From CAYXVU01 sp964468725 (GTDB taxonomy: Bacteria; Acidobacteriota; Blastocatellia; UBA7656): DNA of 9,322 nt. Positions 1-8,100 of the stretch are shown here, piece by piece; position 1 is the first letter of the stretch, and the number at the start of each line of letters is the position of its first letter. Below the pieces are notes generated by a model, which worked only from the letters and a program-made list of their open reading frames with translations, was not told where the DNA came from and ran no database searches. Both the position numbers and the translations under genes were made by a program. The DNA lies in contig CAYXVU010000236.1 of the NCBI GenBank assembly GCA_964468725.1, positions 1 to 9,322 on the forward strand. Reading direction: 5' to 3'.

Positions 1-924
1 AACGGCGAAAACTGGAACCCCAACCTGCGCGCTCCGCTCACCCAACCCGGCGTTGATGTGAAAGAGGGCGAATACTTGCTGGCGGTCAACGGTCGCAACC
101 TGACGGCAGGCGACAATGTCTATCAAGCCTTCGAGAGCAAAGCGGGCAAGCAAGTGGTCATCAAAGTCGGCGCTAACCCCGATGGCTCGAATGCGCGCGA
201 AGTCACGGTCGTGCCGACCGCCAATGAAACGGCGCTACGAAATCTGGCATGGATCGAAGGCAATCGTCGCAAAGTAGATGAACTGAGCGGCGGCAAACTC
301 GCCTACGTTTATCTGCCCAACACGGCCAACGGCGGCTACGTCAGTTTCAACCGCTATTTCTTTGCACAGACCAACAAAGACGGCGCAGTGATTGACGAAC
401 GCTTCAACGGCGGCGGGCTGCTCGCCGATTATGTGATTCAGCACCTGACCCGTCAGCAATTCAGCATGATTCATTACCGCGAAGGCGGACAGGATGTGCC
501 GGTTCCGGCGGGGGCAATCTACGGGCCGAAAGCCATGATCATTAACGAATTGGCCGGTTCCGGCGGCGATGCCATGCCTTGGTACTTCCGCAAAGCGAAG
601 GTCGGGCCGTTGGTTGGCAAACGCACATGGGGCGGGCTGATTGCCGCTTTCGGTCTGCCGCCGTTGATGGACGGCGGCGGCGCGACAGCGCCCGATGCGG
701 CGATTTACGGACTCAACGGCGAGTGGGAAGTTGAAAACGCGGGCGTGCCGCCCGACATTGAAGTCGAATTCGATCCCGCCTTGTGGCGACAAGGGCGCGA
801 CCCGCAGCTTGAACGAGCCGTCCAGTACTTGCTCGATGATCTGAAAAAGAACCCACGCCCGAAATACAAGCTGCCGGAATTTCCGAACTATCACAAAGGC
901 AGTTCGATGGGCAATAAACCCTGA
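1..924 (+). CDS. Tricorn-like S41 protease, copy 1 (3' part only)
   Basis: The reading frame is open from the first base and ends at TGA 922-924, giving the last 307 residues of a longer protein whose N-terminus lies outside the window. An internal GTG at 58 is not the true start, because the homologous residues upstream of it (NGENWNP...) are conserved in the two other copies. It contains most of a PDZ domain (about residues 1-75) and the whole C2 catalytic domain. The NGGG oxyanion loop is near residues 137-140, the nucleophile Ser187 is in AGSGGD, and the catalytic Glu245 is in VENAGVPPDIEV. The Ser-Glu spacing of 58 equals that of Thermoplasma tricorn (Ser965/Glu1023). The catalytic His would lie upstream. 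Family knowledge: tricorn (MEROPS S41B) trims oligopeptides. The part seen is intact, so it is likely an active enzyme. The pocket region differs from copies 2 and 3. Confidence 0.93.
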   Translation, partial: NGENWNPNLRAPLTQPGVDVKEGEYLLAVNGRNLTAGDNVYQAFESKAGKQVVIKVGANPDGSNAREVTVVPTANETALRNLAWIEGNRRKVDELSGGKLAYVYLPNTANGGYVSFNRYFFAQTNKDGAVIDERFNGGGLLADYVIQHLTRQQFSMIHYREGGQDVPVPAGAIYGPKAMIINELAGSGGDAMPWYFRKAKVGPLVGKRTWGGLIAAFGLPPLMDGGGATAPDAAIYGLNGEWEVENAGVPPDIEVEFDPALWRQGRDPQLERAVQYLLDDLKKNPRPKYKLPEFPNYHKGSSMGNKP

Positions 925-992
925 GGTTAATGAAACCGTTCAACCCGCTTGCCGGAGCAGGCGGCGCAGATAACATTGCACTGGATCATCAG

Positions 993-1027
993 GAGCGCGG
1001 CTTGAGGCGGGGGATGCCGCCGCGCTC
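993..1027. other. Intergenic hairpin between protease copies 1 and 2
   Basis: GAGCGCGGC (993-1001) pairs perfectly with GCCGCGCTC (1019-1027), a 9-bp GC-rich stem around a 17-nt loop. No T-run follows, so it does not look like an intrinsic terminator. It ends about 20 nt before the ribosome binding site of copy 2. It may be an mRNA-stabilising or processing structure, or a remnant of a palindromic repeat. The rest of the 137-nt gap (925-1061) shows no convincing promoter. Confidence 0.5.
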
Positions 1028-1047
1028 GCCATCAAAAAGTTTCACAC

Positions 1048-1053
1048 GAGGAG
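1048..1053 (+). promoter_or_regulatory. Ribosome binding site of protease copy 2
   Basis: GAGGAG lies 8 nt before ATG 1062. It decides the start: the frame stays open back to 930, but ATG 1062 is the one followed by a signal peptide, and the 44 codons before it have no counterpart in copy 3. Confidence 0.85.
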
Positions 1054-1061
1054 ACGTGATT

Positions 1062-4000
1062 ATGAAAAAAGGAATGCTGTTGCTTCTACTTTTGCTCATG
1101 CTCGCAAGCGTCGGCGCGGCGCAGAATCCGCAACCGCTACTGATGCGAACGCCGACCGTTAGCAAAACTCATATTGTCTTTGTCTATACAGGCGATTTGT
1201 GGATCGTGTCGCGTGAGGGCGGCGAAGCCACACGCCTCACCACTGGCGTGGGGACAGAGACCAATCCGCTCTTTTCGCCCGATGGCTCGATGATCGCCTT
1301 CACCGGCGAATATGATGGCAATGTGGATGTCTACGTCATTCCGGCTGCGGGTGGCGTGCCCAAACGCCTGACCTATCATCCGAGTGCCGACGGGCTGATG
1401 GGGTGGACGCCGGATGGGAAGAGCGTTCTCTTCGTTTCCGGTCGCAACAGCGAATCGGGGCGCACGGCTCAACTCTTCACCATGCCGATTGATGGCACCT
1501 ATCCGACCGCTGTGCCGCTGCCGATGGCCTACGAAGGCTCCTATTCCGCAGACGCCTCGCGTCTTGCTTACGTGCCGCTGCCGCGCGCTTTTCAAGCGTG
1601 GAAACGCTATCGCGGCGGGCGCGCAACCCCCATTTGGATCGCTAACCTCGCCGATTCGAGCGTTGAAAGAGTGCCGCGCACCGACTCGAACGACTTCAAC
1701 CCAATGTGGATTGGCAACAAAGTCTATTTCCTCTCTGATCGCAATGGCGCGGTGACTCTCTTCACCTACGACACGGGGTCGAAACAGGTCGCGCAGGCGC
1801 TACGCAACGATGGCCTTGACATCAAATCGGCCTCCGCCGGTGCAGACGCGATTGTCTACGAGCAATTCGGCTCGCTCAATCTCTACGATGTGAAGTCCGG
1901 CAGGTCGAAGAAGATCAATGTCACGATCAATGCTGACCTCTTATCCGTGCGTCCGCGTTTTGAGCGCGTTGCTGGCAATATCAACAATGTTGAATTGTCG
2001 CCGACCGGCGCGCGGGCAATCTTTGAAGCGCGCGGCGAGATCATCTCCGTGCCCGCCGAAAAGGGCAATGCCCGCAACCTGACCAATACCTCCGGAGTTG
2101 CCGAACGCGACCCGGCCTGGTCGCCCGATGGCAAATGGATCGCTTACTTTTCGGATGAATCCGGCGAATACGCCCTGCACTTACGCGACCAGACCGGCAT
2201 GGGCGAGGTGAAGAAGATCGCGCTCGAACCGACGTTTTATTATTCGCCGACCTGGTCGCCCGATAGCAAGAAGATCGCCTACAGCGACAAGCGCGGCAAC
2301 CTCTGGTATCTCGAAATCGAAAACGGCAAAGCGATCAAAATTGATACTTCACGACGCGGCAACGGCTTCAACCAATCGTGGTCGCCTGACAGCCGTTGGG
2401 TGTCCTACAGCAAACCGTTGGAGTCGTGGTATAGCGCCGTCTTCGTCTATTCGCTCGAAGACAAAAAGACGACACAGGTCACCGATGGCTTAAGCGATGC
2501 GCGCAGCGCGACTTTTGACAAGAGCGGCAAGTATCTCTACTTCACCGCCAGCACTGACATCGGCCCGGCAGTCTTCGGGTTCGATATGAACAGCTATCCG
2601 CACCGCCCGACGCGCAGCATCTATGTCGCCGTGCTACGCAAAGACTTGCCGTCGCCGATTGCTCCCGAAAGCGACGAAGAGAAGGTTGCGGAAGAGAAGA
2701 AAGACGACGCGGCCAAACCTGCCGAAGGCGAGAAGAAACCCGAGATGGCTGCCGCGATGAAACCCGGCGACAAGAAAGAAGCGCCGAAAGTCACCATTGA
2801 TTTCGACAACCTCGATCAACGCATCCTCGCCCTGCCCATCCCGGCGCGCAACTTTGTCGGGTTGGCATCTGGAAAAGCCAACAACCTGTTCATCATCGAG
2901 TTTCCCAACTTGCCCGGTTCGACCGGCGCAGTGCTTCACAAATACGATCTGGATAAACGCAAATTCGACAAGGTGACGGAAGGCATCGGCGGTTTCGTGC
3001 TGTCGGCTAACGGCGAGAAGATGCTCTACAGTCAAGGACCAAACTGGTTTATCGCTTCGACGATGCAACCGCTCAAACCCGGCGAAGGCCGAATCCGCAC
3101 CGACGAGATGGAAGTCGCCGTTGACCCGCGCGCTGAATGGAATCAGATGTATCGTGAGACCTGGCGCATCGAGCGCGACTTCTTCTATGACCCCAACCAT
3201 CACGGTTTGGATTTGAAGGCGACGGAGAAGAAGTACGAGCCGTATCTGAATGCCCTCGGTCATCGCGCCGATTTGAACTATCTGTTTCAAGAGATGCTCG
3301 GCGAGTTGACCATTGGCCATCTGTATGTGCAAGGCGGCGATGTGCCCAACCCGAATCGCGTGCCGGTCGGACTGCTCGGCGCGGACTACACGACTGAAAA
3401 CGGGCGCTATCGTTTTGCCAAAGTCTACAATGGCGAAAACTGGAACCCGCAACTGCGCGCCCCGCTCACTCAACCCGGCGTTGATGTGAAAGCGGGCGAA
3501 TACTTGCTGGCGGTCAACGGTCGCAACCTGACGGCCAGCGATAACCTCTACAACTTCTTTGAAGCAACGGCCAATAAGCAAACGGTGCTGCGCGTTGGCG
3601 CTAACCCCGATGGTTCGAACTCGCGCGAAGTCACCGTCGTGCCGGTTGCCAACGAGGGCGGTCTGCGAAATCTGGCATGGATCGAAGGCAATCGCCGCAA
3701 AGTGGACGAAATGAGCGGCGGCAAACTCGCCTACGTGTGGTTGCCCGACACCGCGCAAGGCGGTTATCGAAATTTCAACCGCTACTTCTTCGCGCAGATT
3801 CACAAAGACGGCGCAGTGATTGACGAACGCTTCAACGGCGGCGGTCACGCGGCGGATTACATCGTGGACTATTTGAAGAAGCCTTTGAACAGTTATTGGG
3901 CGGTGCGCGATGGCGACGATTTCCGTCAACCGTTCGGCACGATGGCGGGGCCGAAAGTCATGATGGTCAACGAATACGCGGGGTCGGGCGGCGATTACCT

Positions 4001-4373
4001 GCCGTGGTTATTCCGTCGCGCTGGCGTTGGCCCGCTGATTGGCAAACGCACGTGGGGCGGACTGGTCGGCATCGGCGGCTACCCGTCGCTCATTGACGGC
4101 GGCTCGGTGACCGCGCCGCACTTCGCTTTCTACAGCCCCGAAGGCAAATGGGAGATCGAGAATCACGGCACGGAGCCGGACATCGAAGTTGATCTTGACC
4201 CGAAAGCCTGGCGGCAAGGTCGGGACACGCAGCTTGAAAAGGCTGTTGAAGTCGCGCTCGACTTGATTAAGAAGAACCCGGTCAAGAAGACGGTGCGTCC
4301 GCCCTACCCGAACTATCACAAGACGGATCGCGTCAACCCTGCGCCCTCAAACGGCAATGGCGCAAACCGCTAA
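1062..4373 (+). CDS. Tricorn-like S41 family protease, copy 2, exported
   Basis: A complete 1103-residue protein, close to the length of Thermoplasma tricorn (1071). Residues 1-20 are a signal peptide (MKK, a run of Leu, then GAA before Gln21), so it should act in the periplasm or outside the cell, unlike the cytosolic archaeal enzyme. Two beta-propellers follow (about 25-300 and 310-665) with PD40/TolB-type repeats such as FSPDG and WSPDG (Trp353). A Lys/Glu/Ala-rich linker at about 537-576 interrupts the second propeller. C1, PDZ (about 770-862) and C2 (about 865-1085) complete the fold. Catalytic candidates are His753 (IGH), Ser975 (AGSGGD) and Glu1033 (IENHG), with Gly928 of NGGG as oxyanion residue. 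The spacing matches tricorn His746/Ser965/Glu1023, but the residue before the His is Gly where tricorn has Ser745. Likely role: trimming of oligopeptides. The natural substrate is unknown. Confidence 0.95.
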   Translation: MKKGMLLLLLLLMLASVGAAQNPQPLLMRTPTVSKTHIVFVYTGDLWIVSREGGEATRLTTGVGTETNPLFSPDGSMIAFTGEYDGNVDVYVIPAAGGVPKRLTYHPSADGLMGWTPDGKSVLFVSGRNSESGRTAQLFTMPIDGTYPTAVPLPMAYEGSYSADASRLAYVPLPRAFQAWKRYRGGRATPIWIANLADSSVERVPRTDSNDFNPMWIGNKVYFLSDRNGAVTLFTYDTGSKQVAQALRNDGLDIKSASAGADAIVYEQFGSLNLYDVKSGRSKKINVTINADLLSVRPRFERVAGNINNVELSPTGARAIFEARGEIISVPAEKGNARNLTNTSGVAERDPAWSPDGKWIAYFSDESGEYALHLRDQTGMGEVKKIALEPTFYYSPTWSPDSKKIAYSDKRGNLWYLEIENGKAIKIDTSRRGNGFNQSWSPDSRWVSYSKPLESWYSAVFVYSLEDKKTTQVTDGLSDARSATFDKSGKYLYFTASTDIGPAVFGFDMNSYPHRPTRSIYVAVLRKDLPSPIAPESDEEKVAEEKKDDAAKPAEGEKKPEMAAAMKPGDKKEAPKVTIDFDNLDQRILALPIPARNFVGLASGKANNLFIIEFPNLPGSTGAVLHKYDLDKRKFDKVTEGIGGFVLSANGEKMLYSQGPNWFIASTMQPLKPGEGRIRTDEMEVAVDPRAEWNQMYRETWRIERDFFYDPNHHGLDLKATEKKYEPYLNALGHRADLNYLFQEMLGELTIGHLYVQGGDVPNPNRVPVGLLGADYTTENGRYRFAKVYNGENWNPQLRAPLTQPGVDVKAGEYLLAVNGRNLTASDNLYNFFEATANKQTVLRVGANPDGSNSREVTVVPVANEGGLRNLAWIEGNRRKVDEMSGGKLAYVWLPDTAQGGYRNFNRYFFAQIHKDGAVIDERFNGGGHAADYIVDYLKKPLNSYWAVRDGDDFRQPFGTMAGPKVMMVNEYAGSGGDYLPWLFRRAGVGPLIGKRTWGGLVGIGGYPSLIDGGSVTAPHFAFYSPEGKWEIENHGTEPDIEVDLDPKAWRQGRDTQLEKAVEVALDLIKKNPVKKTVRPPYPNYHKTDRVNPAPSNGNGANR
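2025..2182 (+). repeat. 158-nt block identical to 6103-6260 (probable gene-conversion tract)
   Basis: Every base matches the corresponding block in copy 3 at a constant offset of 4078, including synonymous third positions. It encodes residues 322-374 in both proteins, within the second propeller (from EARGEII to YALHL). The flanking DNA of the two genes differs every few bases, so the edges are sharp. This points to recent sequence transfer between the paralogues. Confidence 0.85.
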
Positions 4374-4382
4374 ACCAACCAT

Positions 4383-4419
4383 CGGCGGGCAGCCATCGCT
4401 GTAGAGGGCATGCCCGCCG
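4383..4419. other. Hairpin just after protease copy 2
   Basis: CGGCGGGCA (4383-4391) and TGCCCGCCG (4411-4419) form a perfect 9-bp stem with a 19-nt loop, starting 10 nt after the TAA of copy 2. No T-run follows (the next bases are GTTATTCAT), so it is at best a weak terminator. It could instead be a 3'-end protecting structure or one unit of a palindromic repeat family. Confidence 0.5.
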
Positions 4420-4429
4420 GTTATTCATA

Positions 4430-4488
4430 ACCGAGCGCCGAATCGGCATTCCTTTTGCGTTGAGTGGCGGTATCTTACCGCTGATGCC
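4430..4488 (+). repeat. 59-nt intergenic direct repeat, unit A
   Basis: It matches unit B (4551-4609) at 51 of 59 positions without gaps. It holds a hairpin, GGCGGTA (4466-4472), loop TCT, TACCGCT (4476-4482), with one G-T wobble at the base. The closing pair A4472-T4476 is C-G in unit B, a compensatory change. No open frame of interest crosses it. Confidence 0.75.
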
Positions 4489-4499
4489 CCATGCCATAC

Positions 4500-4526
4500 C
4501 TCGGCGGTCATAGCCCGCCTCTCAAC
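4500..4526 (-). repeat. 27-nt inverted partial copy of the repeat core, unit C
   Basis: It is the reverse complement of 4580-4606 in unit B at 25 of 27 positions, starting with CTCGGCGGTCA and ending with CCGCCTCTCAAC. With unit B it could form a long imperfect hairpin. The similarity stops abruptly on both sides, so only the hairpin core is shared. Head-to-tail and inverted units in one gap resemble a REP/BIME-like arrangement. Confidence 0.65.
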
Positions 4527-4550
4527 CCTAGTTCTTTCAAATTCTTTATT

Positions 4551-4609
4551 ACCGAGCGCCGAATCAGCATTCCTCTTACGTTGAGAGGCGGTCTCTGACC
4601 GCCGAGGCC
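4551..4609 (+). repeat. 59-nt intergenic direct repeat, unit B
   Basis: Second unit of the repeat that starts at 4430. Its hairpin is perfect: GGCGGTC (4587-4593), loop TCT, GACCGCC (4597-4603). It ends 25 nt before the ribosome binding site of the small exported protein gene. I see no clear promoter in the 275-nt gap 4374-4648; these repeats and the hairpin at 4383 fill most of it. Confidence 0.75.
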
Positions 4610-4634
4610 GCTTTCAGATTCTTCAATCGTGTAT

Positions 4635-4640
4635 AAGGAG
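4635..4640 (+). promoter_or_regulatory. Ribosome binding site of the small exported protein gene
   Basis: AAGGAG lies 8 nt before ATG 4649, which begins a typical signal peptide, supporting this start. Confidence 0.85.
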
Positions 4641-4648
4641 AAATTTTC

Positions 4649-5083
4649 ATGAAGGTTCGTAGTTGGCTGATTCTGCCTTGTCTCTTGCTCGCGGTCGCTA
4701 TCGGCGCGGCGCAAAGTTCGCAATCCGGTCAGCAAGCTCCTGATATTGCGGGCGAATGGACGGGCACATGGTCATCATACAATCCGGCGCAAGGCGCAGC
4801 ATCGCAAAGAGAACTCTGTAAGAATCTGACCTGCAAAATCGAGTTCAAAGATGGCGTGTGGCAAGCAAGCTTTGAGGGAGATTGTGGTCGCCCCTACAAG
4901 TACAACATCAAAATGGAAGGCCGACAGGCGGGCAAAGCCGTCCTCTTCAAAGGCACGACCGATCTTGGCGCACAAGATGGCGGCGTTTACGATTGGATTG
5001 GCCGTGCCAATGACAAAGAGTTTATCGGCTTTTTCACCAACGCCTATTACACCGGTTTCTTCACCCTCACACGGGCGAAATGA
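4649..5083 (+). CDS. Small exported protein of unknown function (144 aa)
   Basis: I do not recognise a named family. Residues 1-21 form a signal peptide (MKVR, a hydrophobic core, IGAA before Gln22). Cys11 lies inside the hydrophobic core and is not in a lipobox, so it is probably soluble, not a lipoprotein. The mature part (about 123 residues) starts with a GEWTGTW motif and ends with alternating aromatic/hydrophobic stretches (GFFTNAYYTGFFTLTR), a pattern that suggests a small beta-barrel or beta-sandwich. Three cysteines remain after cleavage (in RELC, NLTC and GDCG), allowing one disulfide. The next gene, protease copy 3, starts 56 nt later with no terminator between, so the two are probably co-transcribed. 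A role as partner, substrate or inhibitor of the protease is only a guess from position. Confidence 0.85.
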   Translation: MKVRSWLILPCLLLAVAIGAAQSSQSGQQAPDIAGEWTGTWSSYNPAQGAASQRELCKNLTCKIEFKDGVWQASFEGDCGRPYKYNIKMEGRQAGKAVLFKGTTDLGAQDGGVYDWIGRANDKEFIGFFTNAYYTGFFTLTRAK

Positions 5084-5125
5084 CCCAACCGCGTCGGCAG
5101 CAATTTAGTGGAGGCTCGACTATCA

Positions 5126-5131
5126 AGGGAG
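5126..5131 (+). promoter_or_regulatory. Ribosome binding site of protease copy 3
   Basis: AGGGAG lies 8 nt before ATG 5140. It supports this start over the in-frame ATG 5080, which overlaps the preceding stop codon and would put 20 non-signal residues before a good signal peptide. A second GGAGG at 5110-5114 is too far from any start that fits. Confidence 0.85.
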
Positions 5132-5139
5132 AATCGAAT

Positions 5140-8100
5140 ATGAAAAAAGTGATCTGGAGTATCGTCTGTCTACTCGCGTTGGCGAGTATGAGCTTTGCGC
5201 AAAGTGACAAACCCATGCTCTATCGTCAGCCGACCCTCAGCAGCACCCATATCGTTTTTGTCTTTGCAGGCGATTTGTGGATTGTGCCGCGCGCCGGGGG
5301 GCAAGCTGAACGATTGACCAGCGGAGTCGGAACGGAAACCAGTCCGTCCTTTTCGCCCGATGGCAAATGGGTCGCCTTCACCGGCGAATACGATGGCAAC
5401 ACTGATATCTATGTCGTCGCGGCAACGGGCGGCGAGCCGCGTCGCTTGACCTATCACCCCGGCGGCGATGGAGTTGTCGGCTGGACGCGCGATGGCAAGA
5501 ACATCATCTTCCTTTCGGCGCGCGCCAGCGAAATGCCGACGCCCAAGTATTACACCATTCCGGTTGACGGCGGGTTTCCGACCGAGATTCCGCTGCCGAT
5601 GGCTGGCGGCACAGCCGCCTATTCGCCCGACAGTGCGCGCCTTGCCTACATGCCGCTTGCGCCCGCCTTCGCGCAGTGGAAGAAGTATCGCGGCGGACGC
5701 ACGACGAAAATCTGGATTGCCAACCTCGCCGATTCGAGCGTCGAAGAGATTCCCAGACAAAACTCGAACGACTTCACCCCCATGTGGATCGAGAATAAAA
5801 TCTATTTTCTCTCCGACCGCACCTACCCGGTGACCCTTTACGCCTTCGATACGGCGACCAAGCGCGTTACGCAAGCGATTAACAACACCGGCCTCGACAT
5901 CAAGTCGGCTTCGGCGGGGCCGGACGCGATTGTCTACGAGCAATTCGGCTCGCTCAACCTCTACGATTTGAAATCGGGCAAAGCCGCAAAGGTCAACATC
6001 ACGCTCAATGGCGACTTGCCTTCGGTGCGCCCACGCTACGAGCGGGTTGCCGGTCGCATCCTCAATGTGAACCTGTCACCGACCGGCGCGAGAGCAATCT
6101 TCGAAGCGCGCGGCGAGATCATCTCCGTGCCCGCCGAAAAGGGCAATGCCCGCAACCTGACCAATACCTCCGGAGTTGCCGAACGCGACCCGGCCTGGTC
6201 GCCCGATGGCAAATGGATCGCTTACTTTTCGGATGAATCCGGCGAATACGCCCTGCACTTGCGCGAGCAAACAACGGTAGGCGAAACCAAAAAGATCAGC
6301 CTCGGCAATCCCTCGTCTTATTTCTATTCGCCGGTCTGGTCGCCCGACAGCAAAAAAATTGCGTTCCTCGATAAACGGTTGAACCTCTGGTTCGCCGAAA
6401 TCGCTACCGGGGCGCTGACCAAAGTTGACACCAATCCCTTCGAAAATCCATTCCGCATCATGGACCCGGAGTGGTCGCCCGACAGCAAGTGGATGATCTA
6501 CACACGACAACTCAAGAATCGTCTGTGTGCTGTCTTCGTCTACTCGTTAGAAACCAAGAAGTCCACGCAGATTACCGATGGCTTGAGCGATGCGCGCTAT
6601 GCGGCCTTTGACAAGAGCGGCAAGTATGTCTTCTTCACCGCCAGCACAAATTCGGGGCCGACGAGCGGCTGGCTCGATATGTCGAGTTTCCCGCATCAAG
6701 CGACGATCACGCGCAGCGTCTATGCCGTGACCCTCAAGAAAGACACGCCGTCGCCGATTGCGCCCGAAAGCGACGAAGAGAAGGTTCAAGAAGAGAAGAA
6801 GGAGCCGCCGAAGATGCCGCCCGGCAAACCCGAACCGGTCACCGTGACGATTGACTTCGACAACATCGGTCAACGCATCGTCGCTTTGCCGATTCCGGCG
6901 CGCAATTTTGTCGGCCTGACCGCAGGCAAAGCGGGCACCATTTTTTTAGGTGAAAATGTGCCTGCGTCGGGAACCTCGCCCGCGCCGCAATTCGGCGCAA
7001 ACGTTCATCGCTTTGATCTGGACAAACGGCGCGCCGATAAAATTCTTGAGGGCGTGACGGCGTTTGTCGTCTCGGCCAATGGCGAGAAGATGCTCTTCGG
7101 GCAAGGCTTCGGCGCGGCGCAACGCTATACCATCGCCTCAACCGTTATGCCGCTGCGCCCCGGCGAAGGCGTCTTGAACATCGCCGAGATGGAGGTACGC
7201 GTTGACCCTGTGCAAGAGTGGAAGCAGATGTATCACGAGGCATGGAGAGTGCAGCGCGACTTCTTCTATGACCCGACCTTTCACGGTCTTGACATTCAAG
7301 CGACCGAGAAGAAGTACGAACCCTATTTGGCGGGCGTCGCCCATCGCGCCGATCTGAACTATCTCTTTCAAGAGATGCTTGGCAACATGGTTGTCGGCCA
7401 TCACAACTCCGGCGGCGGCGATGTGCCGCAAGCCAACTTCGTACCCGGCGGACTGCTCGGTTGCGATTACCAGATCGAAAACGGGCGCTACCGCTTCGCT
7501 AAAATTTTCAACGGCGAAAACTGGAACCCTAACCTGCGCGCCCCGCTCACCCAACCCGGCGTTGAGGTGAAAGAGGGCGAATACTTGTTGGCGGTCAATG
7601 GTCGCAATCTGACGGCGAGCGATAACGTCTATCAAGCCTTCGAGAGCACGGCCAACAAACAAGTGGTCATCAAAGTCGGCGCGAATCCCGACGGCTCGAA
7701 TGCGCGCGAAGTCACCGTCGTGCCGATTGCTAGCGAAAGTGGGCTACGAAATCTGGCATGGATCGAAGACAATCGTCGCAAAGTGGATCAACTGAGCGGC
7801 GGCAAACTCGCGTATGTCTATCTGCCGAATACTTCGACCGCAGGCTATACCAATTTCAATCGCTACTACTTCGCGCAGATTGACAAGCAAGGCGCGGTGT
7901 TGGATGAACGATTCAATGGCGGCGGTTCGGCTGCCGATTACATCATTGACCAGATGCGTCGCCAGTTGACCAATTACTTTGCGACGCGCGAAGGCGAATC
8001 GTTCTCCACTCCGGCGGCGGCGATCTTCGGCCCGAAGGTCATGATTATCAACGAGTATGCCGGTTCGGGCGGCGATATGATGCCGTGGATGTTTCGCAAG

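Noticed and set aside
2634..3929. Long minus-strand open frame (431 codons) opposite copy 2
   Set aside because: It is antisense to a well-supported protease frame and its translation has no recognisable domain. Similar antisense frames appear opposite the other copies, as expected from the codon bias of GC-rich genes.
4374..4648. CRISPR array or non-coding RNA gene in the repeat-rich gap
   Set aside because: There are only two diverged direct units plus one inverted core, with no regular spacers. The hairpins are better explained as REP-like elements.
4508..4735. Minus-strand frame of 75 codons across the repeats
   Set aside because: It runs through the hairpin repeats into the antisense of the small exported protein; there is no recognisable motif.
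5140..5202. Lipoprotein signal in copy 3 (Cys10) or the small protein (Cys11)
   Set aside because: Neither Cys is preceded by a lipobox; both lie in the hydrophobic core, and a good signal peptidase I site follows.
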